Notes: generated by a model from the sequence alone, not told the origin. Positions 1 through 7,360 are shown, counted from the stretch's first letter. The stretch: 15,068 nucleotides of DNA from Smittium culicis (GCA_001970855.1 LSSN01002995.1:1-15068); one strand, 5' to 3'. Numbers and translations are program-made.

Positions 1-150
1 ATCATGGTTTAGCCTATGTTGGTTATTAACCCTAGTATAATCAGCAGTGTTGCTGTTTTGTACCTCATTTGTGAGGCAATGAGGGTCATTTCCCTTCACA
101 ACGTCGCTAAATAAGGTTCTAGCACGTTTTACGGGCTTTCTAATGACCAT
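1..150 (-). CDS. N-terminal part of an unknown protein, cut by the left edge
   Basis: Reading the minus strand from an ATG at 150-148, 50 codons stay open to base 1, so the gene would continue beyond the window. The peptide starts MVIRKPVKRARTLFSDVVKG and then turns polar and Asn-rich. The basic start (K and R at 4, 5, 8, 9, 11) could be a nuclear-localisation-like patch, but I recognise no domain. In favour of coding: the stretch is far richer in G+C than the flanking DNA, and no stop occurs in 150 bases where stop codons should be frequent. Upstream on the minus strand (151-225) is an A-rich leader with AATAAAAAATAAAAAA-like runs. Against: it is short, has no homology I can name, and could belong to a mobile element whose end lies at 200-300. 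The product is unknown. Confidence 0.42.
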   Translation of the reverse strand, partial: MVIRKPVKRARTLFSDVVKGNDPHCLTNEVQNSNTADYTRVNNQHRLNHD

Positions 151-226
151 ACTTGAGTAAATTGGGGTGTTTTTTTTGCTTTGCTTTTTTATTTTTTATT
201 TTTTTTGTGCAGGCTTTTTTTTGTGT

Positions 227-273
227 CGCAAATTAGTCGAAATAATCAAATTCGTTAAATTCGGCGATTTGCG
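227..273. repeat. Inverted repeat CGCAAAT/ATTTGCG, possible transposon terminus
   Basis: CGCAAAT at 227-233 is matched by its exact reverse complement ATTTGCG at 267-273, with a 33-base spacer. Within and after it come short words such as aattagtcgaa, aattcggcga and caccaaacttgggcac, in a style I associate with decayed Tc1/mariner-like ends in fungal genomes. That association is from memory and unverified. A related word, accaaactt, recurs at about 311 and 367, which suggests internal repetition. Confidence 0.35.
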
Positions 274-440
274 TACTTTTTTTTTCTCGATTTGGCTAAT
301 TAAAACCGTGCACCAAACTTGGGCACTTACAATTTAATTGCAAAAGTTAAACTTTGTCTAAAGAGACCAAACTTGTACCAAAATGTAGCTCTTGGCTAGG
401 TCAACAAAGTTGTATTAATAAGTTAAAGTCGATAGACTAC

Positions 441-497
441 GTGTTCGATGGTTATAGTCAATTTTATTTATTAAGGGCGTAAAAAAAAGTGAATAGT
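441..497 (+). repeat. Direct repeat, copy 1 of 2
   Basis: A 57-base segment starting gtgttcgatgg and ending aaaagtgaatagt. It recurs at 578-633 with a few substitutions around position 12-20 of the unit, one internal T/C difference, and one A fewer in the A-run. The period is 137 bases. This looks like a local duplication or two copies of one short dispersed element. Confidence 0.8.
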
Positions 498-561
498 AGA
501 TAAGAAATAAAATTTTATAGATTCTCTAATCCTATTGGCTCGCCCAAGAAAAACTTTTCTA

Positions 562-577
562 AGAGAGAGAGAGAGAG
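562..577 (+). repeat. (AG)8 microsatellite
   Basis: Eight uninterrupted AG dinucleotides lie directly against the left end of the second direct-repeat copy at 578. The position suggests slippage at, or insertion into, a simple-sequence tract. Confidence 0.9.
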
Positions 578-633
578 GTGTTCGATGGTATTATTCAATT
601 TTATTTACTAAGGGCGTAAAAAAAGTGAATAGT
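578..633 (+). repeat. Direct repeat, copy 2 of 2
   Basis: A 56-base near-copy of 441-497, beginning immediately after the (AG)8 tract. Shared words include gtgttcgatggt, caattttattta, aagggcgtaaaaaaa and gtgaatagt. It has one fewer A in the A-run and a short block of substitutions after the first 12 bases. Confidence 0.8.
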
Positions 634-885
634 TATTGAGTGGCTAGCCAAAAAGGATATAATTTTACAAAATTTATATAGTTCAGCTATAAAAACAAAC
701 ATCTAATTAAGAATTGTATATAATAACCTTAAGCACATTTTTATCGATTAGATATTTGACTCGTCTAAACCTTTTATTTATTAGAATTGTTAGTTTTATT
801 TTTAATTTTAAACATAGAGTATCATTGAATAACTTATTTATGCTCACAAATACGTGAATGAATAGTTAAATTTTTTTAAACTTGA

Positions 886-902
886 TTTATTACTGTTTTA
901 TT
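886..902 (-). terminator. Putative polyadenylation signals for the 949-2214 gene
   Basis: On the minus strand AATAAA occurs at 902-897 and again at 891-886, about 47-65 bases past the TAA stop at 951-949. That spacing is normal for a eukaryotic mRNA 3' end. In DNA this AT-rich the hexamer also occurs by chance, so the call is tentative. Confidence 0.45.
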
Positions 903-948
903 TGAATGAAAGGTGATTCATGAAAAGTAAAATGAATGTTTAAAAAAA

Positions 949-2214
949 TTATGCTACCAAAGATCTGGCGGCGAATAAATTTTTTGATGAGTAGCAGCAT
1001 GAAGTAGATGGAGTACCGATCAATCCAGCAGATAGCAACAAAAGAATTGAAAGCAAAAGTGCGTTGAAGTCTTCGTCGTTACAGTTGCATTCTGGTGGAG
1101 CACCACATCCAGGGCAGATTACATCAGCATCTCTAGTGTATTGGTTGACGATTTGCGAAACTTGAGCATTGTATTTAGTTCCAACATTTGCGAATACATT
1201 GGCAACACCGTTGATAGTGTCAGCGAGACCGACTCCACTTGGGTTACCGGATCTGTATTTACCTAGAACTTGGGAAATGACTCCTGGGTTAACATTAGCA
1301 GCAACGTTGTTTGAGGTGACAGCAGCGGCAGTATAGAAACCAGCCAAACCTGAGGTTCTACCTTTAAGCTGGGATAACAATGATGTAAACATAGCATCAG
1401 TGGCGTTAGCATCACCGTTAGTTCCTCTGTAAAGTTGTGGACCAATAGTAGCAGGGAGTAATCCACCTTTAAAAATAGCTCCAAAGGTTCTTGGTGTGTA
1501 AATGGAAGTGATGGCTCTTAAGTTGTTCAAAGCAGAGACGACGCTATTTTGTCCAGCAGCTGTGATTGGGTTTTTACCAGAGGCATAAGTGTTGGTAAGC
1601 ATAGAAGACAAACCTTGACGATTAGCAACACTGTTAGCAGCATTGTTTGAAATATCGTTCATAAAGTAACCAAAATCATTCTTGTTTGCAGAGGCGGCAA
1701 CCATGAACTTTTTAGCGTTGTTAATGATGGTAGTCTGACCAGCAGCAGTGGTACGAAGGTTCTTCAAGTTATTTATTCCGTTTCCGATGTTAGCTGATTT
1801 AGCGATGATACCCTTGTTCATGGCGGCAGCTACGTTTGAAATTGCATTCTTGTCTGTGAACATGGAAGCTCTGGCATTCTTTAACCATGAGTTAAGGCTG
1901 TTAGTGTTTCCGTTTACACCATCAATAAGCTGATTGATGCTTCCTTCATACCCACCAAAAGTTGAGGAGCTAGTGGTTTGCCTTTTTGATGCTTGAGGCT
2001 TTGCAATGCACATAATTCCAGAAGTTCCACTACCATAGCATAGGGTTGAGCCCTCGCATTCATATTCAACTTCAACACCATACTCGCACTTAACGAAGGC
2101 TGATCCAAGTCCATTGGCGCTTAAGCATCTTGTAGCACCGTGGTTACCACATGAGGCAGCTGAAGTGTTGTATGCAAGTGCTACAACGAGAATTGATACG
2201 GTTTTAATAAACAT
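949..2214 (-). CDS. Secreted CBM19-like chitin-binding domain protein
   Basis: Complete, apparently intronless 421-residue protein (ATG at 2214-2212, TAA at 951-949). Residues 1-19 are a classic signal peptide (MFIKTVSILVVALAYNTSA, cleavage after Ala19 likely). Residues 22-69 carry six cysteines at 22, 30, 43, 53, 59 and 69 with the pattern C-x7-C-x12-C-x9-C-x5-C-x9-C and a GSTLC turn. This matches the layout of fungal CBM19 chitin-binding modules, usually found on chitinases. A Lys77-Arg78 pair follows (ASKR-QTT), a likely Kex2 site. Residues 80-365 are rich in Asn, Ala, Ser and Gly with no catalytic motif I recognise; no chitinase DxxDxDxE motif is present. The end has a Cys cluster (367, 370, 376, 378), a hydrophobic run (385-399) and a 22-residue tail with Cys406-Cys407. 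The hydrophobic run could be a membrane segment or a poor GPI signal. The likely role is at the cell wall or outside the cell, binding chitin. Membership of CBM19 is by eye, not by profile search. Confidence 0.85.
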   Translation of the reverse strand: MFIKTVSILVVALAYNTSAASCGNHGATRCLSANGLGSAFVKCEYGVEVEYECEGSTLCYGSGTSGIMCIAKPQASKRQTTSSSTFGGYEGSINQLIDGVNGNTNSLNSWLKNARASMFTDKNAISNVAAAMNKGIIAKSANIGNGINNLKNLRTTAAGQTTIINNAKKFMVAASANKNDFGYFMNDISNNAANSVANRQGLSSMLTNTYASGKNPITAAGQNSVVSALNNLRAITSIYTPRTFGAIFKGGLLPATIGPQLYRGTNGDANATDAMFTSLLSQLKGRTSGLAGFYTAAAVTSNNVAANVNPGVISQVLGKYRSGNPSGVGLADTINGVANVFANVGTKYNAQVSQIVNQYTRDADVICPGCGAPPECNCNDEDFNALLLSILLLLSAGLIGTPSTSCCYSSKNLFAARSLVA

Positions 2215-2688
2215 TATTTGAAATGTGATGAGGAATGTTTTAGTTCAATACTATTAAGGTATTTTATTATATGATATTCACTTTAACTTGATGCTAAATT
2301 TATTGAGGAATTAGTTGAAAATGCTCTTGTTTTTTATACTATTGAGAAATGAATTAAAATTAGCTTCTTCATAATCTGTATTTATACATAATTTATGATA
2401 CTTTCGTTTCCTAATTTTTTTTCCCAAATAAATCCCTCTTTGATATTTACTTTCTGTACAAGAAATTTCTAAATTAATGATAGCATAGTTCGACTTGATA
2501 CTTTTGTTTTAATAGATAGTTTTCTAGCAAATGATTTTTAACTAAAATGATCAAATTGACCGAGCCACTTACAATTATTTATTAAATTTTTGGAAATTGG
2601 TCATGCTAATTTTTTATTCAATGCTAATTATAGTATAGTTTACAAATCCAAAACAAGAATATAAAACGCTTTTAAAATAGTCTCATAT
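2215..2688. other. Upstream region of the secreted-protein gene
   Basis: AT-rich DNA holding the presumed minus-strand promoter (2330-2338) and leader of the 949-2214 gene. Beyond about 2400 I see only low-complexity A/T runs up to the first family A element at 2689. No reading frame of note. Confidence 0.6.
2330..2338 (-). promoter_or_regulatory. TATA-box candidate for the 949-2214 gene
   Basis: The minus strand reads TATAAAAAA at 2338-2330, about 120 bases before the ATG. A start site some 30 bases downstream would leave a leader of roughly 80-95 bases ending CAAATA-ATG. The spacing fits a fungal pol II core promoter. Chance occurrence in AT-rich DNA is the main caveat. Confidence 0.45.
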
Positions 2689-2880
2689 ATGTAATATCAT
2701 TTAGAGAGACGGAAATTTTTACTTTCTAAATTCTGTTTGCCAATTTACTTTAGGTAAATGAATTGGTTGTAATTATAAACCAGTTGATATAGTTTAATAG
2801 CCGAATATAAAAATTAAACTTGTCTGATAAGTAGGAAAAATTAAACAGAATTATTTCTGATCTTCGAAATTATCTATAAT
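2689..2880 (-). mobile_element. Family A MITE-like element, copy 1 (minus)
   Basis: A 192-base unit alignable end to end with the copy at 5026-5217. Shared blocks include the left end (atgtaatat...gagacgg), ctgtttgccaat, attggttgta, ataagtaggaaaaa, and a right end tcttcgaaattatct. It is strongly diverged: the core GCGGAAC is reduced to gacggaa on the left and is barely visible on the right. No reading frame. It is called non-autonomous by size and the terminal inverted repeats seen in better copies. Confidence 0.6.
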
Positions 2881-3244
2881 ATGTCGGATTATGAAGTCAA
2901 TAAGAATTAAAATTAGCTTCTATATCAGTAAAATATCACATCAATCTTGGATATAATAAATAAAAATAATTATATTAGAACACGGAGTAAATTAGTCTGT
3001 ATAACATTATAATGATATATTATATATATTAATTAAATTCCACTGATATTATGTATAATAATATATGTATTATTAATTCAATTATTAAAAAGACATTATT
3101 GACAAGTGTAAAAGAAATAGAAATATCCGGAATTTATATAAAAGTAATTAAAAAGCGAAAACCCCCATATTGGGAATATCTTTCTGAAAATAGTAAAGTA
3201 AGTGTAGGATCTTTCAAATAAGAATTCTGAATTTTTAAGCGTAT
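2881..3244. other. AT-rich spacer
   Basis: Between a family A and a family B element. It contains alternating TA tracts (3014-3030) and an imperfect TA-rich palindrome around 3055-3075. I see no gene, tRNA or further repeat. Confidence 0.6.
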
Positions 3245-3442
3245 TTAACTATTTCCCGTCAAATACTCTTTGTAAAAAAAAGTAATATTTTATTCGCTCA
3301 TGAATTAATAGAATATTTATTATTTGTTGTGCTTTTTTTCCAAGCCAATGGCTGAATGAGAGTCGGGATTTTATTACTTTTATTAAAGGCATTTTGCTAC
3401 ATTTGATCGATAAAAATCACTCTACACTCTGGAAAGGGTTAA
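3245..3442 (-). mobile_element. Family B piggyBac-like MITE, copy 1 (minus)
   Basis: A 198-base unit bounded by TTAACTATTTC (3245-3255) and GAAAGGGTTAA (3432-3442). Both ends carry TTAA, the target duplicated by piggyBac elements, and the terminal bases inside it follow the CCC(T/A)TT pattern. The interior aligns with the reverse complement of 7165-7360: actcttt near the left end, attcg...atga, ttatttgttgt, then caa...cca and a degenerate tcggaatt block. It has no coding capacity, so a transposase would have to act in trans. The piggyBac assignment rests on the termini and TTAA only. Confidence 0.7.
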
Positions 3443-4077
3443 AAAAATATTTTTTAAATATTAAAAACAATGAGCATTATGTATTCTATGATTAAATAAA
3501 ATTTTAAATGCATATTATATTTAATAAAAAGTTTATTAAGGCGTTTAAACTACAATATCTTTTATTAAATTCAATACTATTTTTTATTTTTAATTCATGA
3601 AAAAGGAGCAAAACATCCAGTGTTTAACATTTTAAATTACTAACTATCATAGCTTTTAGTTAAAATATTAATAGAATTCCAATGTATTAGACGCTTTAAT
3701 TTTTAGCTCACTTTTATCATTTTTGAACTGAATTTCGAGGGGAATTATAGATTTTCCCTCTAATCTCTTTGCACTAAGTGCTTTATGCTTTTTTGATCAG
3801 CGCCGACAGAGTCTAAAAATAGAATATAGATGATATGCTACTTAGATTTTATAATTACAAATATATTTAATTATTAGCGGGAAAGATCTTGAAATTACAT
3901 AATTAAGTGCTTGACTATAAAATGCATACAGCTTTTATAATATGAATTGTCCAATAGTTTACCTATTATAATATCTGTTTATAATTGGCACTTTATATTG
4001 AGAGCTGATTATTGGTGGCATTTTTTTGAATTCGTAAGTTACTTACTTGGACCTTTTGATGTTTAGGCTAATTATAT
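3443..4077. other. AT-rich spacer with small hairpins
   Basis: No reading frame of substance. 3730-3810 is noticeably richer in G+C than its surroundings and holds two hairpins: an 8-bp stem (one G-T pair) at 3737-3760 and the interrupted palindrome GCACT-A-AGTGC at 3771-3781. The word gccgacagagtct near 3803 may be a scrap of a family B end, but I could not align the rest. Confidence 0.5.
3737..3781. repeat. Pair of adjacent short hairpins
   Basis: GAGGGGAA (3737-3744) pairs with TTTCCCTC (3753-3760) across 8 bases. Ten bases later GCACT and AGTGC (3771-3781) form a perfect five-base stem around one A. They stand out because they are G/C-bearing stems inside very AT-rich DNA. Function unknown. 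Confidence 0.5.
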
Positions 4078-4269
4078 ATGGGAGATTATTTCGAGGAGCG
4101 GAACTTTTCGTATTAATTTTTTCCCACTTTTTTTCCTACTTTTATTTTTCAATTGTATTAGAAAGTTATTTCGAATAGATTAAATCATATAACCAATACC
4201 TTTACCTAATCCATGCAAGCAAATAAAATTTCTTAGAAAAAAGTTCCGCTTCCCCTAAGAATATAACAT
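4078..4269 (+). mobile_element. Family A MITE-like element, copy 2 (plus), best-preserved ends
   Basis: A 192-base element whose two ends are inverted copies of each other. The left end begins atgggagatt and reaches GAGCGGAACTTTT at 4097-4109. The right end, read in reverse complement from 4269, begins atgttatatt and reaches GAAGCGGAACTTTT. The two arms align without gaps over about 31 bases, with the inner 12 bases almost identical. Interior landmarks shared with the other plus copies are attagaaa, tcgaatag, aaccaata, ttacctaatcc and gcaaataaaatttcttagaaaa. No reading frame. Confidence 0.75.
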
Positions 4270-4395
4270 ATGTAAAATTTATTTTCTTGGGCAGGTTTAG
4301 AGAAGCTTATAGCTTTAAGATAATACAGTAGCCTCAGGATGACATTTTCTTAGGAATTAAAATGCAAAAAAATTCAAAACTTCCGAACAGAGCTT

Positions 4396-4592
4396 TTAAC
4401 TTCTTTCCAATCCAACACTTTTAAAAAAATTAAAGTTTATGTTTTTTTATGATTTAAAAGCAAGTTTATTATTTGTAGCTATCATACAATTAACCAATAT
4501 TTCTAAATGTCTCAGGATTAAAGTAAGATTGTCAAATACAGTTGGCTACACTAGACAGGCCAAAAACAGTCTACCGCCCGCGAAAGGACTAT
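4396..4592 (-). mobile_element. Family B piggyBac-like MITE, copy 2 (minus)
   Basis: Starts TTAACTTCTTTC (4396-4407) and ends GAAAGGACTAT (4582-4592), so the right-hand TTAA is mutated. The interior matches the reverse complement of 7165-7360 closely: ccaacactttt, atgattta, aagcaagtttat, accaatatttct, attaaagta, cagttgg, and caaaaacagtctaccgccc just before the end. A 63-codon open stretch on the plus strand (4439-4630) lies largely inside this element and is therefore not a gene. Confidence 0.75.
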
Positions 4593-5025
4593 ATACAATA
4601 TGTAGATCAAATGTTGTTTACCACTTTTGAAATTGCCTAACTAATTTGATTTACTTCTTTAGAACGAATTACGTATGTATAAAACTTCAGCGAATCATAA
4701 ATTAGGGATAAAAGATGCGTCCATCTGCTGGATAAGTTAATATCGCGAATTATATAAAAAGCTAAAAAACAACCTCCATAGAAAAAGATACATCAAGGTA
4801 ATGGTCGTCCCCCAATAATTTACTTTTATATCTTTTGATGTATGAAATTTCCGTTAATATTATGATTAAATTTTCAACCAGTGATTATTTCTAAACATTA
4901 TTTATTTGTACCTAAGCCTTTCAAATCCTCGGAATCAATAAAAAAATCGCAGAATGCGCATTTCATTTATTAGAAAATAAAGTCACTAGTAAATCATTTT
5001 CCGCTCCTCAAAAGATCCTTAGAAT
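4593..5025. other. AT-rich spacer with an inverted repeat and possible older repeat
   Basis: Contains the inverted repeat at 4788-4843 and a stretch from about 4831 that partly resembles 5430-5660 (atcttttgatgt, aattt-cgtt-atatt, gaatg-gc--tt-catttat-aga). Just before the next element, ttccgctcctc at 5000-5010 resembles a family A terminus, so an old truncated copy may sit here. No gene seen. Confidence 0.45.
4788..4843. repeat. 9-bp inverted repeat ATACATCAA/TTGATGTAT
   Basis: ATACATCAA (4788-4796) and its exact reverse complement TTGATGTAT (4835-4843) enclose 38 bases including the G/C-bearing run ggtcgtccccc. The right arm is part of the word atcttttgatgt, repeated at 5430. It could be a foldback end or a chance hairpin. 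Confidence 0.45.
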
Positions 5026-5217
5026 ATGGAATATTCTTAAAAGAAGCGGAACTAATCTACATTGAAAATCTATTTGCTAATATTAATTAGTCTAAAATAT
5101 TGGCTGTATCACAAAATTCATTCGATGATAAAGCCTTATAGGATTTAAATATTACTAAACCTGCCAAGTAGGAAAATCTTAATAGAAAAAGTTCCGCCTC
5201 TCGAATTAATCTCACAT
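5026..5217 (-). mobile_element. Family A MITE-like element, copy 3 (minus)
   Basis: Exactly 192 bases from atggaatattc to the right end ctcacat. Left core gaagcggaac (5043-5052) and right core gttccgcc (5191-5198) are inverted. The interior is the reverse complement of the 4078 copy: attggctgtat, cattcgatgataaa, aagtaggaaaatc, aatagaaaaagttcc. With the copy at 5745 it shares tatttgcta, ggatttaaa and the right-hand core. Non-coding. Confidence 0.75.
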
Positions 5218-5744
5218 TTATTGTTTGAAAAATAAAAATATTAGAATTTATCTATTGTAATTAAATGCTGAAAATTGTTTTGTGGTTAGTATTAAAATAA
5301 TGTGTACTATAAAACCTTTTATATAGAGCTTGTCTACGTTTTGGCATCAATTATATGACTTAAAAGTTGCAAATTTGATAATTATATAGAATTGTTTTAT
5401 ACATTATTTAACAATATTTGATTTTTAAATCTTTTGATGTTCAGTGGTATGTATTTACAAATTTCAGTTGATATTTTTTATGATAAATCTCTATTAGACG
5501 GATAATCTTATGCATAAAACCAATTTAATACTGAGATAAAATAAAAAACTAGATTTTGTAAAGGGTAATAAATGAGAAATGAGAAATGGCCCTCAGCATA
5601 GAATGTGCTTGTCATTTATCAGAATAAAAATTTCTTATCTTAATTTAAAATAGTAATTCATATTACAAAGTAATAGCAATAACTTATTAGATGAAATTTA
5701 TTTTATAAAAAATATATAATTATTATTTTAGATCAGAGGATCTT
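5218..5744. other. AT-rich spacer
   Basis: No gene seen. From about 5430 the sequence partly repeats 4831 onward, in the same position relative to the following family A copy. This suggests that a larger block carrying the element was duplicated, or that the element is longer than its obvious 192-base core. 5573-5590 holds a tandem gagaaat duplication. Confidence 0.45.
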
Positions 5745-5926
5745 ATGGAAAGAGGATATTTTATTCTTTAGAACATTATTTGCTAAAAGTGATTGGGTGG
5801 GATTATTGGCTATACTAAATAATTCATTTGGTGGTTTGCATTTATTGGATTTAAACCTGAAATAAAATTTGAAGCCATGAAAAGTTTTAATAGAAAGTGT
5901 TCCGCTTCTCAAAATTATCTCCCATT
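5745..5926 (-). mobile_element. Family A MITE-like element, copy 4 (minus)
   Basis: 182 bases with a worn left end (atggaaagagg) and an intact right end (gtgttccgcttctc...atctcccat). Landmarks shared with 5026-5217 are tatttgcta, attattggct-ta, aattcattt, ggatttaaa, aaacctg and ttaatagaaa. The right-hand terminal atctcccat is the best reading of the outer end of the family. Confidence 0.7.
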
Positions 5927-6002
5927 TACATTATTCTATTTTTAATTATGTTTGATAGCTTTGGCATTTCATATATAAAAAAAAAAGAAACAAACTGTAC
6001 CT

Positions 6003-6020
6003 GAATGGATTAATCCATTC
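6003..6020. repeat. Perfect 18-bp palindrome
   Basis: GAATGGATTAATCCATTC equals its own reverse complement over all 18 bases. It lies at the edge of the compositionally distinct segment. It could be a dimeric binding site, or coincidental. Confidence 0.85.
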
Positions 6021-6118
6021 CTGCTCAGTAGGCTTATTCTGTTCTACTCTATCTTGTCGATCTGACTCATTATAATATTTATTACACGCTTCATCAGAAT
6101 ATAGAATTTCTCGGATAT
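6003..6118 (-). pseudogene. Possible isolated exon or gene fragment
   Basis: On the minus strand a frame of 68 codons is open from 6152 to 5946. Its middle part encodes a strongly polar peptide (…ESDRQDRVEQNKPTEQEWI…), unlike the Lys/Asn/Phe/Ile-rich translations of the surrounding AT-rich DNA. At the 3' side the minus strand reads ATTCAG|GTACAG, an acceptable splice donor, after which the frame decays into Leu/Phe. At the 5' side a pyrimidine-rich stretch ending CCGAG could be an acceptor. It could be an exon of a large-intron gene, a captured gene fragment, or chance. I recognise no family. Confidence 0.25.
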
Positions 6119-6270
6119 AACAAATAATACTAGAGTTATATAAAAATATCAAAGATTCTTTGAATTCACACTTACAATTATTATAGAAAGGTGAAAGGAT
6201 TAATTAAAAGTATTAATCAGTCTAACATGCTCCGACTCTAGAAATAGCATACTATACATGACTGCGATAA

Positions 6271-6460
6271 ATGAGAAATTCATATCAGATGCCAAACACT
6301 ATTTAGAATTCTATTTGCTAATAAAAATTAAGATATACTACTGGAAATATCAGGTTAGCCATTCAATGATAATTTCTAATAATATTTAAAAATAAAATTA
6401 ATATTGTTAACTAGGAAAAACTTATTCCAAACAGCTCCGCTTCCTGAAAATATTACCCAA
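6271..6460 (-). mobile_element. Family A MITE-like element, copy 5 (minus)
   Basis: 190 bases. The left end is badly worn (atgagaaattc), but the interior (ctatttgctaata, attcaatgata, aactaggaaaa) and the right end (cagctccgcttcc...atattaccc) align with the 5026 copy. AAAT directly precedes the left GAG and directly follows the right CCC, a candidate 4-base target duplication. Confidence 0.6.
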
Positions 6461-6652
6461 ATACAATTCCTCTTTTTTATCAAAAATAAAGCTTGTTTTT
6501 ATCTTGACCGAATCCATTCGCCACTTTCTTCAACAGTAATCCAACTAAATTAAAAAAATTTTAAATTTATTAATTTTTTTAAAATAAATTTAAATCCGTA
6601 AAATTACATTAACCAACCACAATGGTAAATCTCGTAATTAGTTGATTTGTAA

Positions 6653-6847
6653 CACAGAGACTATTTCTAGGAGTGGGGTTTTTCCTATTAAAAATTTCCT
6701 ACTCACCATCTTCAATACAATTTTTAAATCTTATTAGAAATTATCATCGAATGATTACCTTGATACAACGAATAGTATGACCTAGTTCATATATAAAAAT
6801 ATATTTTGTATAGTAATTAAATTCCGCCTCTAGTAGCAATTTCCCAT
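6653..6847 (+). mobile_element. Family A MITE-like element, copy 6 (plus)
   Basis: 195 bases. The left end reads gagactatttctaggagtgggg where the better copy has gggagattatttcgaggagcgg. Interior matches are tattagaaa, atcgaatga, cgaatagta, gacctagttcatat, and the right core aattccgcctc ends tttcccat. Only about 97 bases separate it from the next plus-oriented copy. Confidence 0.65.
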
Positions 6848-6944
6848 AAAATTAGTTTGCAGGTGGTAATCAAATTATTTATCGTTGTATCATGATTTGC
6901 TAAAAATTAATAATACTTTTTTCATCTATCATGCTCATACAATA

Positions 6945-7135
6945 TTTGGAGTTATTTATAGTAGCTGAACTTTTCCTGTGTAGATTTTCCTACTTTGTAA
7001 CATTACATATATTTAAGGTTTGATTAGAAAAAAACATCGAATGGTTTATCTGATTCAGCCAATATCTCACCTAATTTAAATAAGCAAATAGAATTTCTAA
7101 GAAAAACAGTTCCGCTTCCTCTAAGAGTATCCCAT
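6945..7135 (+). mobile_element. Family A MITE-like element, copy 7 (plus)
   Basis: 191 bases. The left end is tttggagttattt...gctgaactttt. The right end cagttccgcttcctctaaga ends in tatcccat. Interior: gattagaaaa, catcgaatgg, agccaatatc, cacctaattta, gcaaatagaatttctaagaaaa. It lies 29 bases from a family B element, so the two families are interspersed. Confidence 0.75.
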
Positions 7136-7164
7136 TTCTTCACTTGATTTCTTTCGTGACTAAA

Positions 7165-7360
7165 TTAACCCTTTCATGGGCAGTAGACTATTTTTGACCC
7201 ACCAGATTAACCAACTGTGCTCAAATAAAATACTTTAATTCCGAGTCTTTAAGAATTATTGGTATGTTGAAAAATAACAACAAATTATAAACTTGCTTAT
7301 AAATCATAAACGAATCAATAAATTGAATTTTTTAAAGAGTGTTGGGCGGGAAAGGGTTAA
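7165..7360 (+). mobile_element. Family B piggyBac-like MITE, copy 3 (plus), reference copy
   Basis: 196 bases bounded by a perfect 11-base terminal inverted repeat: TTAACCCTTTC (7165-7175) and GAAAGGGTTAA (7350-7360). If TTAA is the duplicated target, the element proper starts CCCTTTCATGGGC and ends GGGCGGGAAAGGG, typical of piggyBac-superfamily termini. Subterminal sequence (gtagactatttttgaccc) and aattccgagtcttt are shared with the other three copies. No transposase is encoded. The upstream half of a 78-codon AT-rich open frame (7293-7529) overlaps its end and is not credible as a gene. Confidence 0.8.

Larger units (their letters stand above)
151..948. other. Intergenic region with repeats
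   Basis: AT-rich DNA between the left-edge reading frame and the 3' end of the secreted-protein gene. It holds T-rich tracts (171-222, 284-295), an inverted repeat (227-273), a dispersed-element-like stretch (about 225-420), a direct repeat (441-497 and 578-633), and an (AG)8 microsatellite (562-577). I see no further reading frame of substance. AATAAA-type signals for the neighbouring minus-strand gene lie near 886-902. Confidence 0.7.
5927..6270. other. Spacer with a compositionally distinct segment
   Basis: Between two family A copies. 6003-6118 is richer in G+C than its flanks and is open on the minus strand (see the separate entry). The rest is plain AT-rich DNA. Confidence 0.5.

Noticed and set aside
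1263..2114. Open frames overlapping the secreted-protein gene (1263-1484, 1748-1933, 1914-2114)
   Set aside because: Shadows in other frames of the 421-codon gene.
4439..4630. 63-codon open frame on the plus strand
   Set aside because: Most of it lies inside a family B element (4396-4592); it has low-complexity composition and no domain.
4999..5016. Family A-like terminus ttccgctcctc
   Set aside because: No matching other end or alignable interior was found at the expected distance, so it is noted only within the spacer entry.
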